NCBI GenBank assembly: GCA_028583685.1
Contig: JAMXIF010000058.1
Coordinates: 19,020,341-19,084,340 of the forward strand
DNA: 64,000 bases
Direction of reading: 5' to 3'
Source of the DNA: Petaurus breviceps papuanus
Taxonomy: Eukaryota > Chordata > Mammalia > Diprotodontia > Petauridae
Shown here: one piece after another, positions 10,215 to 19,534 of the stretch
Layout of the letters: the number at the start of each line of letters is the position of its first letter
Numbering within the stretch: the first letter of the stretch is position 1
Notes under the pieces: model-generated
Seen by the model: only the letters and a program-made list of their open reading frames with translations
Databases searched by the model: none
Told to the model about the DNA's origin: nothing
Program-made: the position numbers and the translations under genes

Positions 10215-10470
10215 ATTTTGTGTTAGAGTTGGGACAGGAAACCAGGCCTTTTTCCCCACTGCCTTTGGCAGTCTCTTGAAGCCTGTGGCCCCTTTGCCAA
10301 AGTAAAGTTTGTTTAAAAAAAAAAGGAAGGAAATGCTAAATTTCAGTTAGAAGTTAGTGAAAATAAATAATTTTTTCCCACCCAAATTCACAGACCCCTT
10401 GAAAGTCATCCATAGTCTCCTTTGGAGTCTGTGGACCCCAGGTTAAGAAGCTTTGCTCTGAGGCTCATGT
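10215..10470 (-). mobile_element. hAT-Charlie-like non-autonomous transposon
   Basis: Read on the minus strand it begins CTTCTTAACCTGGGGTCCAC and continues GGGGTCTGTGAATTTGGGTG and TTTTCACTAACTTCTAACTG then AAATTTAGCATTTCCTTC. The same order occurs at 20866-21000 on the plus strand. It is non-coding. Confidence 0.7.
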
Positions 10471-10794
10471 TTGATCTACTACTCTGTGATGTCTCTATGC
10501 TCTTAAGGACACTAAATTTCCAGTGATGTATTCTAGGAATGAATTAGCTTTTTTGGTTGAGGAGCTGAGCTTTTGGTCAACAGCTAAAACCTTTAGGTAT
10601 TTTTCACACAAACTATTGACATTTGGTGTTATGAAAATTCTTATAATTCCATCTTGTCACACATATATTCTATCTACTATCTATTTAGAACCGTTTGGTT
10701 TTCTCAGGGGATGGAATGGAGTAATACATTGAGAAATATGTAATGAATTTCTATTTTAGGTAAAGCTGGTCCCAAGTGTGATACAAAGTTATAA

Positions 10795-11100
10795 GAATAG
10801 GCCCTTGCCTTTCATGCACCCATCATCAAGCTGAGGAGATAAAGGCATACACAAATATTTATAATACACGGCACCTTATAGTGGCATAGGCAGAAGGGTT
10901 ATAGAGGATTTCAGAAGAAGGAGAGATCATTTCTGGTTGGAGTGAATGGGGTACTCTTTGCCAAGGAGGTGGGACTAGAGTCAGGCCTTGGAGGATATAG
11001 ATTTTGATAGGCTTATGAGGAAGGTATTCTGAATGGGTGTGGTGGTGGTATGTATAAAGGGTATAGAGGTGGTAATGTAGACAATAAGTAGAGGACAGCA
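10795..11100 (+). repeat. Dispersed repeat module (as at 47645-48425)
   Basis: GGAGAGATCATTTCTGGTTG..GAGTGAATGGGG..CAAGGAGGTGGGACTAGAGT..CAGGCCTTGGAGGAT has the layout of the large dispersed repeat also present at 13150-13290 and 47645-48425. The class is unknown to me. Confidence 0.5.
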
Positions 11101-11180
11101 ACTGTTTTTTCCTTTTGTGTCTGTATCCCTAGCACCTACCAGACTGCCTTGCATGGAGTAAATGTTTGTGCAGTTGAATT
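11100..11180 (+). repeat. L2 LINE 3' end fragment
   Basis: GTGTCTGTATCCCTAGCACC, then GTAAATGTTTGTGCAGTTGA. Confidence 0.55.
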
Positions 11181-11954
11181 GAGTTGGTACCAATTTGGAA
11201 CCAAATTGGGTTGGTAAAGACAAAGACTGAGGCAGCACTTGGGCTGGTCTGACTGCAGAAGAGGCTTTCTCCAAAGTCATACATTCAGCATTAGGAGGAT
11301 AGAGTTCAAGAGCATTATGGTTGTGGAACTGGTTTCACCATATGATATTAACAAGCTTGTTTATATAAAGGCTAAACCCAAGGTCCTTGATCTCATTGGC
11401 ATTGGGCGTTAACCAACAAAGTGAAAGCCAAGCTAGCCAGTCTGCCAGTTGCTGGTTATTTTGTGATTCCTGTCCTCTTCCCACTCCAGATGAGTATTTT
11501 AGTATTTCTAAGTAGAGAAGAAGCCTTTACACGACATCCAGATAGCTCTCCTCTTCTACCTTTGAAGAGCATCACCCCTCTAGCTCTCCACCTTACCTTA
11601 GAATGGTGCCACCAAAGGCTCTGCCTACATCTCTTATTGGGTTGACCTTCCTGACTCTTCACCATCATTGGTCTTTTGTTGAACTGTTGTGTAGAAACTC
11701 CCTTGCAGAGTTCAGAACCAGACCTAGCTGCTTTTTTCCAGATAGATTCCACTTCTTTAGAGCCCTAGAGCTGCATCTCTCCGCTAAGCCCAGGATGTGT
11801 GTCTGGGCTCTGTCCTGTTTACAGTGGGATAAACAATTTTATCTTATTTAATTAAATGTTGACTTGTTTAAAAAATTCTGCCTCTTAGTTAGCAGTTTTT
11901 AGAAAAAAAAAATAGAATAGAAGAATGAAGTCCACTAGCAAATTTTTTCTTAGG
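11181..11954. other. Unassigned SLC13A4 intron sequence
   Basis: No exon or transposon recognised. Overlapping open frames at 11421-11851 lie on both strands, show no conserved motif and are treated as chance. Confidence 0.4.
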
Positions 11955-12158
11955 CCCTCTAGAACAGAATTGTCAAACATGGCCCAAATGCTCCTGAGTA
12001 CAGCCTGAACCAGATTAAAATATAGTTGGTTCATATTTAATCATACAAATAAAATTTCAATAAAACATAGATAGATTTCTCAGTTATGATGATTCCACGA
12101 TCCTTATGTATTGGTTAGTGGCCCTGTTTCTTTTTGAATTTGACACTATTTCTTTAGA
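11955..12158 (+). mobile_element. hAT-type non-autonomous transposon, copy 1
   Basis: It starts TCTAGAACAGAATTGTCAAA and ends GAATTTGACACTATTTCTTT, an imperfect terminal inversion of the CAGNGGTGTCAAACTC type. The body (GAACCAGATTAAAATATAGT, CAATAAAACATAGATAG, GATCCTTATGTATTGG) is shared with 37970-38140 on the other strand. Confidence 0.7.
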
Positions 12159-12224
12159 AGACACTCACCCTTTCCCTTACAAAGTTTTAAATCCAGGAAA
12201 GGTTAAAAGTGCCAGGGTATTTGT

Positions 12225-12642
12225 GAACTAGAATAATGAAGAGCCTGGAGATCATATCTTGTAAGAATAGATTGAAGCAACTGGAAGTATTTACCCTGAA
12301 AAAGTTTGGGGGAGGGAGAGTGATAGCTATTTTCAAGTACTTTAGAGACTGTCATGTGAAATAGTGAGAACTGACTTGTTCTGCTGTGCCCCAAAGGGCA
12401 GAATTAGAAAGAAAGGATTGAAGCTGCAAAGTTTCAGATTTTCAGATGCCTGACATAAGCAAAGACTTCTCAACAGTTAGAACTATCAAAAAAGTAGCAG
12501 GGTGAGTCTCGATGGAGGTCTTTAGACAAAAAGCCAAATGACCTTTCATCACTGATTCCACAGAGTGGAATCCTGGTCAGGTATGGGTTGGAGTGGATGA
12601 CCTCTGAAACCTCTTCTAGTTTTGGGATTCTGAGTGATTCTA
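12225..12642 (+). repeat. L3/CR1 LINE 3' end
   Basis: A long match to the L3 3' region: GAGCCTGGAGATCATATC, GAAGCAACTGGAAGTATTTA, GTGATAGCTATTTTCAAGTA, GACTTGTTCTGCTGTG and the terminus TGGGATTCTGAGTGATTCT. Confidence 0.8.
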
Positions 12643-12984
12643 GGAGTCTTTGAATGAAAACTGTCATTCTCTTTGCTTCTGGGATCCAATTCCATTTTCC
12701 TTTCTGTAGGCTTAGGTTGACATTTAAACATAGATATCTATGCTCAAACTCACTGAACTTGGACAATTTGTGTTGAAGAAGCTGGAAAATTCCTCAAAAA
12801 GAGAAAAGAGCAACAATTTAAGGATATTGAGTGAGGAGAAGCCAGTGATTTAAGACTGAATGAGTCTAAAAAGATCCATCTAGCAACCTAAGATGGAGGA
12901 GAAAGGAACTGGTAGGGTCATTCATTTGCAAGGCTGCTGGGAGCATTCTGGGAAACTTCATTAAGCCAAGTGATCAATGAACAT

Positions 12985-13292
12985 TTACAATTCAGTTCTT
13001 ATGTTCTTAGTACTTTAGAGAAACGTGGAGGAAAGAGCACATTTCTCAGATGGTTACACTGTAATGGGGTGCTATAGACACATGAAAAAAAGATTTTTAA
13101 AAATCAATAGCAACACATCATTAAACACAAAGGCATGTAAATATACATAAAGAATACTGGTGCTGAAGGGATACAGAATAAAGTGGTAACTGGACTTGGG
13201 GGTGGTCGTTCAGGAAAGGCAGTCTTTTTGAACGTGTTGAGATCATTAAAGAAGAGAAAGGCAGAACACCTCAAGTATAAGGGATGGCATGT
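12985..13292 (+). repeat. Dispersed repeat modules
   Basis: TGAACATTTAC..CTTAGTACTTTAGAG resembles the 'tgtgccaggcact' module. GGGTGGTCGTTCAGGAAAGG..GCAGAACACC resembles the large repeat at 47645-48425. Both are heavily decayed. Confidence 0.4.
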
Positions 13293-13304
13293 GCAAAGGT
13301 TTAC

Positions 13305-13385
13305 TAGATTGTAAAGTCCATGAGAACACTTCTATTCACTCATACTCTGTATGTAGTAAGTACTTAATAAATGCTTGAATAAAGC
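13305..13385 (+). repeat. L2 LINE 3' end fragment
   Basis: GATTGTAAAGTCCATGAGAA and TAGTAAGTACTTAATAAATG, followed by CTTGAATAAA. It lies about 140 bp beyond the donor of SLC13A4 exon 2. Confidence 0.65.
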
Positions 13386-13521
13386 TGTGGATTCTTTTTT
13401 TCCCCAGAGTGTAAAGAGATCCCTTACTCAAGTGGTAGTTGGGTATGTTTTATTTGTGAAATATTCTGGACCTCTCCCTCCACCTGGAATATATAAGCAG
13501 GGTGCAATAATGTTGTCTAAC

Positions 13522-13650
13522 CTCACTGGATCGAAGGACTCCAAAAAGAGGGTAGAGAAAGGCAGGCACGAGGGCAGCAGCTCCAAGTGGGACCGCTTCT
13601 GACACCCAGTATACAGCTGTCACAATCAGGACATAGGCACAGGCAGCCTC
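13522..13650 (-). CDS. SLC13A4: SLC13A4 coding exon 2 (sodium-sulfate cotransporter)
   Basis: This 129-base exon encodes 43 residues, from EAACAYVLIVTAVYWVSEAV through GAAALVPAFLYPLFGVLRSSE. It matches my memory of human SLC13A4 at nearly every position (human reads EASCAYVLIVTAVYWVSEAV). It is preceded by a pyrimidine-rich tract and CTGCAG acceptor, and followed by a GTTAGA donor. Both boundaries are phase 0, so it joins exon 1 without a frame change. The exon supplies the second hydrophobic segment of the DASS/Na-sulfate symporter fold, near the SEAVPL motif conserved across SLC13. SLC13A4 (NaS2, SUT1) carries sulfate with sodium across the plasma membrane. The third exon (human VAAEYFK...) was not found to the left and is presumably off the window. 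The donor departs from GTAAGT or GTGAGT at several positions. Confidence 0.93.
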
Positions 13651-13812
13651 CTGCAGGAGAGGAAATGGGGGGATTAGCTGTAGCAAACATCACTTGCTGC
13701 TCCCTTTCCAACCCTCCTCTAGAAACCTCCTCTAGGTCAACCTACAGGGCAGGATGAAGCAATGGGTTGGGTACATGGGCCCACCAGGTATTGGGAGAAA
13801 TTGGTATTGGGA

Positions 13813-13965
13813 GGGGCGGCCAGGTGGTTCAGTGAGTAAGAGCACCGGCTCCAGTGTCGGGATGACCTGGGGATCGAATCTGGGCTCAGATACTTAGCAC
13901 CACACCCAGAAATAACTGGCTGTGTAAACTTGAGCAAGTTACTTAACCCTGATTGCTTAAAAAAC
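13813..13965 (+). mobile_element. WSINE1-type SINE with a perfect 15 bp target duplication
   Basis: The tRNA-derived head (GGCGGCCAGGTGGTTCAGTG, GAGCACCGGCTCC) is followed by GATGACCTGGGGATCGAATC, GAGCAAGTTACTTAACCCTG and a short A-rich tail. AAATTGGTATTGGGA lies on both sides (13798-13812 and 13966-13980), so this insertion is relatively recent. It sits about 160 bases upstream of the SLC13A4 exon 2 acceptor, antisense to the gene. Confidence 0.92.
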
Positions 13966-14149
13966 AAATTGGTATTGGGATCCACTATAGGAAGCTGTCA
14001 AAGAGACAAATGAAGTCAGCAGAAGACTTGGATCTGGTAGTGGGTGGGGTGAGTCATTTTGTCAGGGGCATTTACCCTCAGTCCACACTTCGGTGGGAGG
14101 AGGCTATGCATGTTCTTGTTTCCAGCAGACATCCCATCTATGATTGATA

Positions 14150-14418
14150 CTAACAGATCTGCTTGGTCTCAGAGGGCAGGCCTAGCAATAATGGGTAGAA
14201 ATTGTTTAGAGACAAATTTATTATTGATATTTGGAAATATTTCCTCACAACAAGAGCTGTGCCAAAGGGGAATAGGTTTCTTTTTACAGGAAGTCTTCAA
14301 GTAAAGGCTAAATGGCTACTTGTTGGCTATGAAGAAGATTCTTGTTCAGGCATAGGTGGAACTAGTGCCTTGGAGGTCCCTTCCCACTCTGAGATCCCAT
14401 GATTCTGAGATCTAGTAG
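14150..14418 (+). repeat. L3/CR1 LINE 3' end
   Basis: CTCAGAGGGCAGGCCTAGCA, GGGTAGAAATTG, AGGAAGTCTTCAAGTAAAGG and the terminus TCTGAGATCCCATGATTCTG follow the L3 layout. Confidence 0.75.
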
Positions 14419-14596
14419 AATGTAAAGTAATACAGCACATGAGTGCTGGAAACTGAGGTAGACAAGCAGTTATAAGGACTCCCAGAGAGTAAGTGGCTTG
14501 GGAGATGGAGAGAACCAGAAACTGTGGGCCAAAGAGCTATACCACTTCTTATGGATGTTTGAATGGTCACTACTAATTATTTGATTGAACTGAGTT

Positions 14597-14767
14597 TTTA
14601 TTTATTTATTTTTGCTTTTTGGAAGGGCGAAGGTAGGGCAATCGGGGTTAAGTGACTTGCCCAAGGTCACATGGCTAGTTTTGTGTTAAGTGTCTGAGGT
14701 TAGATTTGAACTCAGGTCCTCCTGATTCCAGGGCTGGTGCTCTATTCACTGTGCCATCTAACTGCCC
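14597..14767 (-). mobile_element. WSINE1-type SINE
   Basis: Poly-T side first: TTTTTGCTTTTTGG, ATCGGGGTTAAGTGACTTGC, GGTCACATGGCTAGTTTTG, GAACTCAGGTCCTCCTGATT, TCTATTCACTGTGCCATC. Confidence 0.9.
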
Positions 14768-15056
14768 CAAGTTTTAAATTTAAAAAAAAATATTTTAAAT
14801 TAAATTAAATATTTTGAATTGAAGAGACCAATCAATTCCTTCAAAAATCATCAAATTTGGTTTGTGTGTGTATGCACAGTCCAAGAGTTGGATGATCTGA
14901 GTTTTTAATCTGAGTTCTTCCCCTGGCTAGGTCACTCACTGAGCCTTTGTATGCCTCATCAAGTAAAACCAGGGCTGTCCTTTCTTTCTCCTGCCTGTCT
15001 CCTAAAACTGTTGAGAGGCTTAGCTAGACCAGGTCAGGAAAAAAGAAGGTAAACTT

Positions 15057-15122
15057 CATAGAATCATAGTGTTAGAGTTGGAAGGAATCATAGAGGTCAT
15101 TCAATTAAAACTTTTAAGACAA
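15057..15122 (-). repeat. MIR-type CORE-SINE, left part (split by L1)
   Basis: CATAGAATCATAGTGTTAGA and GTTGGAAGGAATCATAGAGG begin a reversed MIR that resumes at 15290. Confidence 0.65.
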
Positions 15123-15123
15123 T

Positions 15124-15268
15124 TAAGATTATTTTTTCCTTTTTAAAGTAATTTTATTTTTCCAATTATGTGTAAAGGCAATTTTTAACATTCATTTTTA
15201 AATAAAATTTTGAGTTCCAAATTTTCTCTCTCTTTCCCTCCCCTCCACATTCCCTAAGACTAGAAGCT
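15124..15268 (-). mobile_element. L1 LINE 3' scrap
   Basis: AATTTTATTTTTCCAATTAT..AACATTCATTTTTAAATAAA and TTTGAGTTCCAAATTTTCTC match the block at 25160-25240, which belongs to the longer L1 3' segment. It interrupts a MIR. Confidence 0.6.
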
Positions 15269-15289
15269 ATTTGACATAGGTTCATCCCC

Positions 15290-15412
15290 CTTATTTTTAA
15301 GATAAGGAAACAGAGGCCATTCAGGCTAAGGCTACACAGATAGCAGAGCTGGAATTGAGCCCCAACCCCTTGGCTCCCAAGCCACAAGTCTTGCCACCAT
15401 ACCTTAGATGTG
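15290..15412 (-). repeat. MIR-type CORE-SINE, right part
   Basis: TTTTTAAGATAAGGAAACAG, GCTACACAGATAGCAGAGC and TTGGCTCCCAAGCC continue the element begun at 15057. Confidence 0.65.
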
Positions 15413-15429
15413 AATGCTGTCTGAATGAA

Positions 15430-15748
15430 TGAAATCCACGAGTTCATGTGGAAGAGCAATTGGACTGGTTTTGTTTGGCCACCCAGGGCAGACCCAGGAA
15501 CAAATGTGCTGAAGTTGTTAAGGGGCAAATCTAGTCTCAATGTCGGTAAAAACTTCCTATCAATTACAGTTGCACACAACTGTAATTATATGGGGCTGCC
15601 TCAGGAGTTGGTGGCACCTTTTGCCTGCTGGTGTCCAACCCCAGGCTGCTACTGTTGGGCATGTTAGAGGAGGGATTCCTTTGGTGTATGGAGTAGACTA
15701 GAATGGCCACTAAAGTCCTTTTCAACTGTAAAATTCTGTGATTCTGCC
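15430..15748 (+). repeat. L3/CR1 LINE 3' end
   Basis: CCCAGGGCAGACCCAGGAAC, GTAAAAACTTCCTATCAATT, TGGGGCTGCCTCAGGAGTTG and the end AATTCTGTGATTCTG identify L3. Confidence 0.75.
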
Positions 15749-16044
15749 TAGGAAACAATATCATTCCAGTAAGACTGTTGCTAATGGGAATACTCTTTGC
15801 TGCCCCAAAGACCCTGAAGATTAACACTGTTTCACGTTTTTCTCTTTCTTTAAAGCAAAAAACAAAGCAAAACCCAAACAAAATTCAACCCTCTGCACAG
15901 ACCTTCTGTCCCAGAGGAAATATTTTTTGTTGTTTAGAGTAAATTTTTTTACAAGTATTTGGGGATGATTGGGGGATGAGCTCAAGCAAGTTTCTGCCTT
16001 TACTCCACCATCTTGGCTCTGCCCCTCTAGGTACTGTATCTTTT

Positions 16045-16292
16045 TTGTTGTTGTTGAGTTGTGTCTGACTCTTCATGACCCTATTTGGGTTTTCTTGGCA
16101 GAGATACTGTAGTGGTTTGCCATTTCCTTCTCCAGCTAATTTTACAGATGAGGAAACCGAGGCAAACAGGCTTAAGTTACTTGCCCAGGGTCGCACAGCT
16201 AGTAAATGTGTGAGGCTGGATTTGAACTCAGGGAAATGAGTCTCCCTGACTGTAGGCCTGTCTCTCTGTCTACTGCACCACCCAGCTGCTCT
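16045..16292 (-). mobile_element. Mar-1-type CORE-SINE
   Basis: It runs from TTGTTGTTGTTGAGTTGTGT through TTTTCTTGGCAGAGATACTG and GAGGAAACCGAGGCAAACAG to CACCACCCAGCTGCTC. A WSINE1-type element is inserted in its last bases. Confidence 0.9.
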
Positions 16293-16293
16293 T

Positions 16294-16460
16294 TTTTTTT
16301 TTTTTTTGCCTTTTAGAGCGCAATTGGGGTTAAGTAACTTGCCCAAGGTTACACAGCTAGTTTTTTTTGTGTGTGGGTGTTAAGTGTCTGAGGCCGGAAC
16401 CAAACTCAGGTCCTCCTGACTCCGGGGCTGGCGCTTTGCTCACTGTGCCACCTAGCCGCC
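16294..16460 (-). mobile_element. WSINE1-type SINE nested in a Mar-1 SINE end
   Basis: A poly-T run, GCAATTGGGGTTAAGTAACT, CTCAGGTCCTCCTGACTCC and GTGCCACCTAGCCGCC identify it. CCCAGCTGCTCTT (16281-16293) and CCCAGTTGCTCTT (16461-16473) are the target duplication, with one mismatch. Confidence 0.9.
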
Positions 16461-16734
16461 CCCAGTTGCTCTTATATTAAGCACTTACTGTATACCAAGC
16501 ACAGTGACTAATACATAGTAAGTGCTTAATAAATGCTTTTTGATTGATTATTATGACTGACACATATATTCTAAGAAGTTTATACGTTCTTCTGAGTTTA
16601 GTATGTGTATACTGGGTATATATATGTTCATAACCATCAAATGGAAATAGTAGTAAGACTTGAAAATGCAATTTACAAAGCCCTTTTATATTTCATTCCC
16701 TTATTTGAACTTCATAACAATTTTTTCGAGTCAG

Positions 16735-16845
16735 GGTGGTATCATAGGGGATAGCTGGTCAGCCTCAGAGTCAAGATAACCTGGGTTCAAATCCCACATG
16801 CTGGCTGTGTGGCCTTGGATAAGTTATTTCACTTCCTCAGTGACC
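16735..16845 (+). repeat. MIR-type CORE-SINE fragment
   Basis: AACCTGGGTTCAAATCCCAC, GCTGGCTGTGTGGCCTTGG and ATAAGTTATTTCACTTCC. Confidence 0.75.
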
Positions 16846-16964
16846 CATTAAGGGGCACAGTTAGTGCTTAGCAATATGGGAAGAGGAAATTTACTCATTG
16901 GGAGCTCCCTGTGACAATGAAATCCAAGACTTCACTTTAAAAAAAAAAGTTCTTTTATTTAATT

Positions 16965-17092
16965 ATCCCCATTAGATTGTGAGCTCCTTGAGGGCAGGGG
17001 CTGGTTTTTGTCTCTTTTTGTAGCCCCAGTGCTTGGCACGGTGACTGGCATGTCACAGGTACTTAATAAATGTTTATTGATTGATTGGTTAA
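16965..17092 (+). repeat. L2 LINE 3' end
   Basis: Nearly consensus L2 tail: GATTGTGAGCTCCTTGAGGG, GTAGCCCCAGTGCTTGGCAC, GTACTTAATAAATGTTTATT then GATTGATTG. Confidence 0.9.
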
Positions 17093-17094
17093 CA

Positions 17095-17205
17095 GATGTG
17101 AGAAGGTGGGTGATTTACTCAAGGTCACGCAGAAAGTAAGTAGCAGAAAGGAAACTCTGACCCAGGTCTTTCAGCTCCAAGTCTGGGACTCCTTCCATCA
17201 CATCA
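17095..17205 (-). repeat. MIR-type CORE-SINE fragment
   Basis: TTACTCAAGGTCACGCAGAA and AAACTCTGACCCAGGTCTTT follow the reversed MIR pattern. Confidence 0.65.
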
Positions 17206-17416
17206 TTTTAAAGGAGTTCTTAGAGGGCTAAGAAGTAAAATTTACAAAGAATCTGAAATGCTTCTTCAGATAATATGCCACCCAATTTCAAAGCAACTCA
17301 ATTTGTAGGCAAAATAAAGGGGGCTCTTCTGAAATTGTATTTGGATTAAATTGAGTTTAACTTCACAATACTCATTAATGTATTTATTTTGGGGAAGTTT
17401 CTTAAGCTGGGGAGGA

Positions 17417-17658
17417 GTTAGGTAGCAGTGGACAGAGCATGGGCCCTGGAGTTGGAAGAACCTGATTCAAATCCAGCCTCAGACACTTCCTAGCTATGTG
17501 ACCCTGGGTAAGTCATGTAACCATGTTTGACTCAGTTTCTTCATCTGTAAAATAAGCTGGAGGAGGAAATTACAAACTAATCCAATATCTTTGCCAAGAA
17601 AACACCATGAATGGGGTCACAGAATCGATCCCAACTGCAATAACTTTAACAACAACAC
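17417..17658 (+). mobile_element. Mar-1-type CORE-SINE
   Basis: Complete from the head (GTTAGGTAGCAGTGGACAGA) through CAGCCTCAGACACTTCCTAG and TTTGCCAAGAAAACACCATG to an AACTTTAACAACAAC tail. Confidence 0.9.
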
Positions 17659-17659
17659 T

Positions 17660-18384
17660 TAAGCTGAATATAAAAGTCAATCCCTCTTCCTATCCCCTTT
17701 TTCCCACGTAAAATTGGGTCCTGAGTCTCTACTTCTTGTGTACTTGTGAGTTAGAGATAAAGGGAAGGTCTTTGGGAACAGCCCTAAGTATCACCCTTAA
17801 GACCACCTTGGTTGGGTTCAGTAGCAATATCAGTGCCCTGGGGACTTAGGCAAATCAAGCAATCAAATCCAGTTGGAGATTTCAAGGACTAAGCATTAAT
17901 ACTAATGCTATCTTTGTTTTCCTGAGACACAATCCAGGTTGAAGGAAGAATTAAGGCTCTAAAGAACATGTCTCAGAAGTAATATAGATTTAAAAAACAT
18001 GAACATTTTTAAAAAAGCCAAAGAAGATAAAGGAGAGGACAAGCTAGAGTCTGGGAAGCAGAGGGCCAGGAACCAAAACTCACAAATATTCTGAAAACCA
18101 GACAAAACAAAGGTTCCCTAAGGATTCTTTCTCCACCTTGCTTCATCATCCTCGTCTTCTCTTTCATTTTTCTCCTGTTTTCCCTCTCCCTAGCTCTTCT
18201 CTTCTCCCATCTTTTTCCTCTCCCCTTTTATTTCTCCTCCTGATTGTCCCAGTGAACATAAATGTCCAAATGTCAAAGCCTCTCTACTTTCTTGCTTTTA
18301 GTGTGCATATAATCTCCCTCCTCTGGAACTCTAACAAGGGCTGAGCAACTGATGTCTTACCTCAGGGCACTGAGATTTAGAGGA
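17660..18384. other. Unassigned SLC13A4 intron 1 sequence
   Basis: No transposon or exon seen. It includes a pyrimidine-rich stretch at 18120-18245. Confidence 0.4.
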
Positions 18385-18600
18385 GGGTCATTAATCTCTT
18401 TATCTCTCTTCTCCCCCAGAATAATTAATTAAAATAGAAATCACCAGACCCTGAACATTGTTAATAACACCCATCTGTGAGCCGCTATCATAACTAATTT
18501 CTACTCCCATTTAATGGAATTATACCTCTATTATTTTTATATTATAAATTGCACGGCAAATTTAAGAGTGTTTTTATTTTATTTTATTGCAGTATGTTCT
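18385..18600. other. AT-rich single-copy-looking block with homeodomain-type words
   Basis: The block contains AATAATTAATTAAAA, GTTAATAAC, CTAATTT and ATTTAATGG words and no repeat signature. Clusters of TAAT cores are common in conserved enhancers, but conservation cannot be judged from one genome. Confidence 0.2.
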
Positions 18601-18771
18601 GGGCAACAAAATTGCCCAGACAAAATAGTTCTGCCTACCCCCACCCCATCTGCCACATATCACATTTTACTTCTGGAAGACTTCTCTCTTAGCTCACTAT
18701 AGGTCATGGAAAAATTAAACCTCACAAGTTGAAGCTAAAGAATGAAGATTAACATAGCCCTATAGCACTTT

Positions 18772-18978
18772 TGACTAATAATATTAATAGTTGACATTTG
18801 TAGAGCCCTTTGTAGTTTACAATGGGCTTTATATTCAGTTGATCCTTGCTGCAATACTACAGTTGAGGAAATTGCAATAGGGAGAAGTTAGGTGAGTTGC
18901 TTGAGATCTCACAACTACTAAGGGATAGAGCTGGGACCAGAACAACATCCAACGTCCCTTCCATTAGACCACACCATC
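18772..18978 (-). repeat. MIR-type CORE-SINE
   Basis: TTAATAGTTGACATTTGTAG, AGCCCTTTGTAGTTTACAAT, TACAGTTGAGGAAATTGC and AGAGCTGGGACCAGAAC. Confidence 0.75.
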
Positions 18979-19128
18979 TTCCGTGATGGCTGCTTCCTTG
19001 AGCAGAAATGTAAGAAACTATGAAGTTGTACTGGAAGAAGAGAATGATTTTCTTCTGGAAAGGAAGTTTCTAGTGACCTCTTACACATGAAATTGGGGAG
19101 ATTATTAATAGGTCCCCTTTAATTTCAT

Positions 19129-19447
19129 TTGTTCAGTAGATTTAATTGCGTTTCACTATGACCCCATTTGGGGGTTTTCTTGGCAAAGGGCCCAAAGGCC
19201 CCAGGGCAGCTAAGTGGCACAGTGGGTGGAGTGCTGGGCCTGGAGTCAGGAAGACCATCTCCCTGAGTTCAAATCCGGCCTTAGACACTTACTGTGCAAC
19301 CATAGACAAGTCACTTAGCCCTGTTTACCTCAATATTCATCATCTATAAAATAAGCTGGAGATGGAAATGGCAACCCATTCCAGTATCTCTGCCAAGAAA
19401 ACCCCAAATGGGGTCATGAAGAGTTGGACATGACTGAACAACAACAA
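19129..19447 (+). mobile_element. Inverted-duplicate Mar-1 SINE with a perfect 11 bp target duplication
   Basis: A complete plus-strand Mar-1 (19203-19447: CAGGGCAGCTAAGTGGCACA through GCCAAGAAAACCCCAAATGG to GACTGAACAACAACAA) is preceded by a reversed copy of its own 3' end (TATGACCCCATTTGGGGGTT, TTCTTGGCAAAG). The pair is bounded by TTTAATTTCAT at 19118-19128 and 19448-19458. A single duplication around both halves means they arrived as one event. Confidence 0.85.
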
Positions 19448-19534
19448 TTTAATTTCATCTTGACAGATTTCTGTACCATTCCTCTCCTCCATCTCCGCCT
19501 TTTTTTCTTTTTTTCCCCAAATACATTTGGATTA

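Noticed and set aside
1-13500. SLC13A4 exon 3 and later exons
   Set aside because: I searched the minus strand for the AAEYFKN and EKWNLHKRIAL segments expected from human and did not find them. They should lie beyond the left edge, though a diverged exon could have been missed.
13375-13602. Plus-strand open frame overlapping SLC13A4 exon 2
   Set aside because: It is antisense to the exon and shows no similarity to a known protein.
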